Shown: positions 6,842 through 6,845 of the stretch, one piece after another | Position numbering within the stretch: the first letter of the stretch is position 1 | How the letters are laid out: each line of letters opens with the position of its first letter | From: Ignavibacteria bacterium | Lineage (GTDB): Bacteria > Bacteroidota > Ignavibacteria > Ignavibacteriales > Melioribacteraceae | Reading direction: 5' to 3' | DNA: 6,845 nucleotides | Assembly: GCA_003233295.1 (NCBI GenBank) | Contig: QILJ01000443.1 | Location: 1 to 6,845 of the forward strand | Position numbers and translations under genes: made by a program | Notes under the pieces: generated by a model | Seen by the model: the letters and a program-made list of their open reading frames with translations, nothing else | Databases searched by the model: none | Told to the model about the DNA's origin: nothing

Positions 6842-6845
6842 TTTC

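Larger units (their letters stand above)
6680..6845 (-). other. AT-rich leader region upstream of the three-gene unit
   Basis: These 166 bases should contain the promoter if the unit starts here. I could not find a convincing -35/-10 pair or a Bacteroidota-type TTG / TAnnTTTG pair on the minus strand. Apart from the Shine-Dalgarno site and the palindrome at 6822-6841, nothing stands out. Two short open stretches touch the right edge, one on each strand, and neither can be judged from this window. Confidence 0.5.

Noticed and set aside
6794..6844. Possible tail of another minus-strand gene ending in TAA at 6794
   Set aside because: Sixteen AT-rich codons (KLFKILNKIVIISFP at the end) cannot be told from chance; it competes with the plus-strand reading of the same bases.
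6807..6845. Possible divergent gene start on the plus strand (MMITILFKILNNF, open to the edge)
   Set aside because: AAGGA precedes it, but only 13 codons are visible, the spacing to the first ATG is one base, and it overlaps the A/T palindrome. Too little to call.

Overview
The window holds three large genes, all on the minus strand and read from right to left: 6679-4073, then 4040-2010, then 1993 running off the left edge at base 1. The gaps are 32 and 16 bases, with a clear Shine-Dalgarno sequence before each start and no visible terminator between genes, so a single transcript is likely. Each product begins with an export signal and ends in a YPNPFNP-type C-terminal domain, the hallmark of type A cargo of the type IX secretion system (T9SS). 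All three therefore appear to be secreted or surface-attached proteins of the Fibrobacterota-Chlorobiota-Bacteroidota (FCB) group. The wording of the sorting domain ([36 protein letters not shown]), the AT-rich composition and the strong Shine-Dalgarno sequences point to Ignavibacteriota or a close relative. That placement is an inference from pattern familiarity, not from a search.

Layout in transcription order. (1) 6679-4073 encodes an 868-residue BNR/Asp-box beta-propeller protein of the sortilin/GH74-like fold. (2) 4040-2010 encodes a 676-residue protein with a probable beta-helix body and an Ig-like domain. (3) 1993-1 encodes at least 664 residues, most of it about fourteen LVIVD-type repeats, probably a double beta-propeller, with its sorting domain cut by the window edge. 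Bases 6680-6845 are the AT-rich leader of the unit. They contain no confident gene, only a 20-base perfect palindrome near the edge.

The most notable signals are at the DNA level. First, the last 246 bases of genes 1 and 2 (4073-4318 and 2010-2255) are a direct repeat with 11 substitutions and no indel, starting at the sorting domain and stopping at the stop codon, although the rest of the two proteins is unrelated. This makes the middle gene a unit flanked by homologous sequence that could be gained or lost without breaking its neighbour. Second, the sorting domain of gene 3 carries a 6-residue insertion that lies inside a palindrome with perfect 10-base arms (40-60), resembling an in-frame palindromic element. 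Third, a strong imperfect hairpin with a buried Shine-Dalgarno-like sequence lies inside gene 2 (3201-3237).

No enzyme pathway, defence system, RNA gene, CRISPR array or transposase is visible. The genes plausibly act together as cell-surface or extracellular proteins, but their substrate or partner cannot be read from the sequence.
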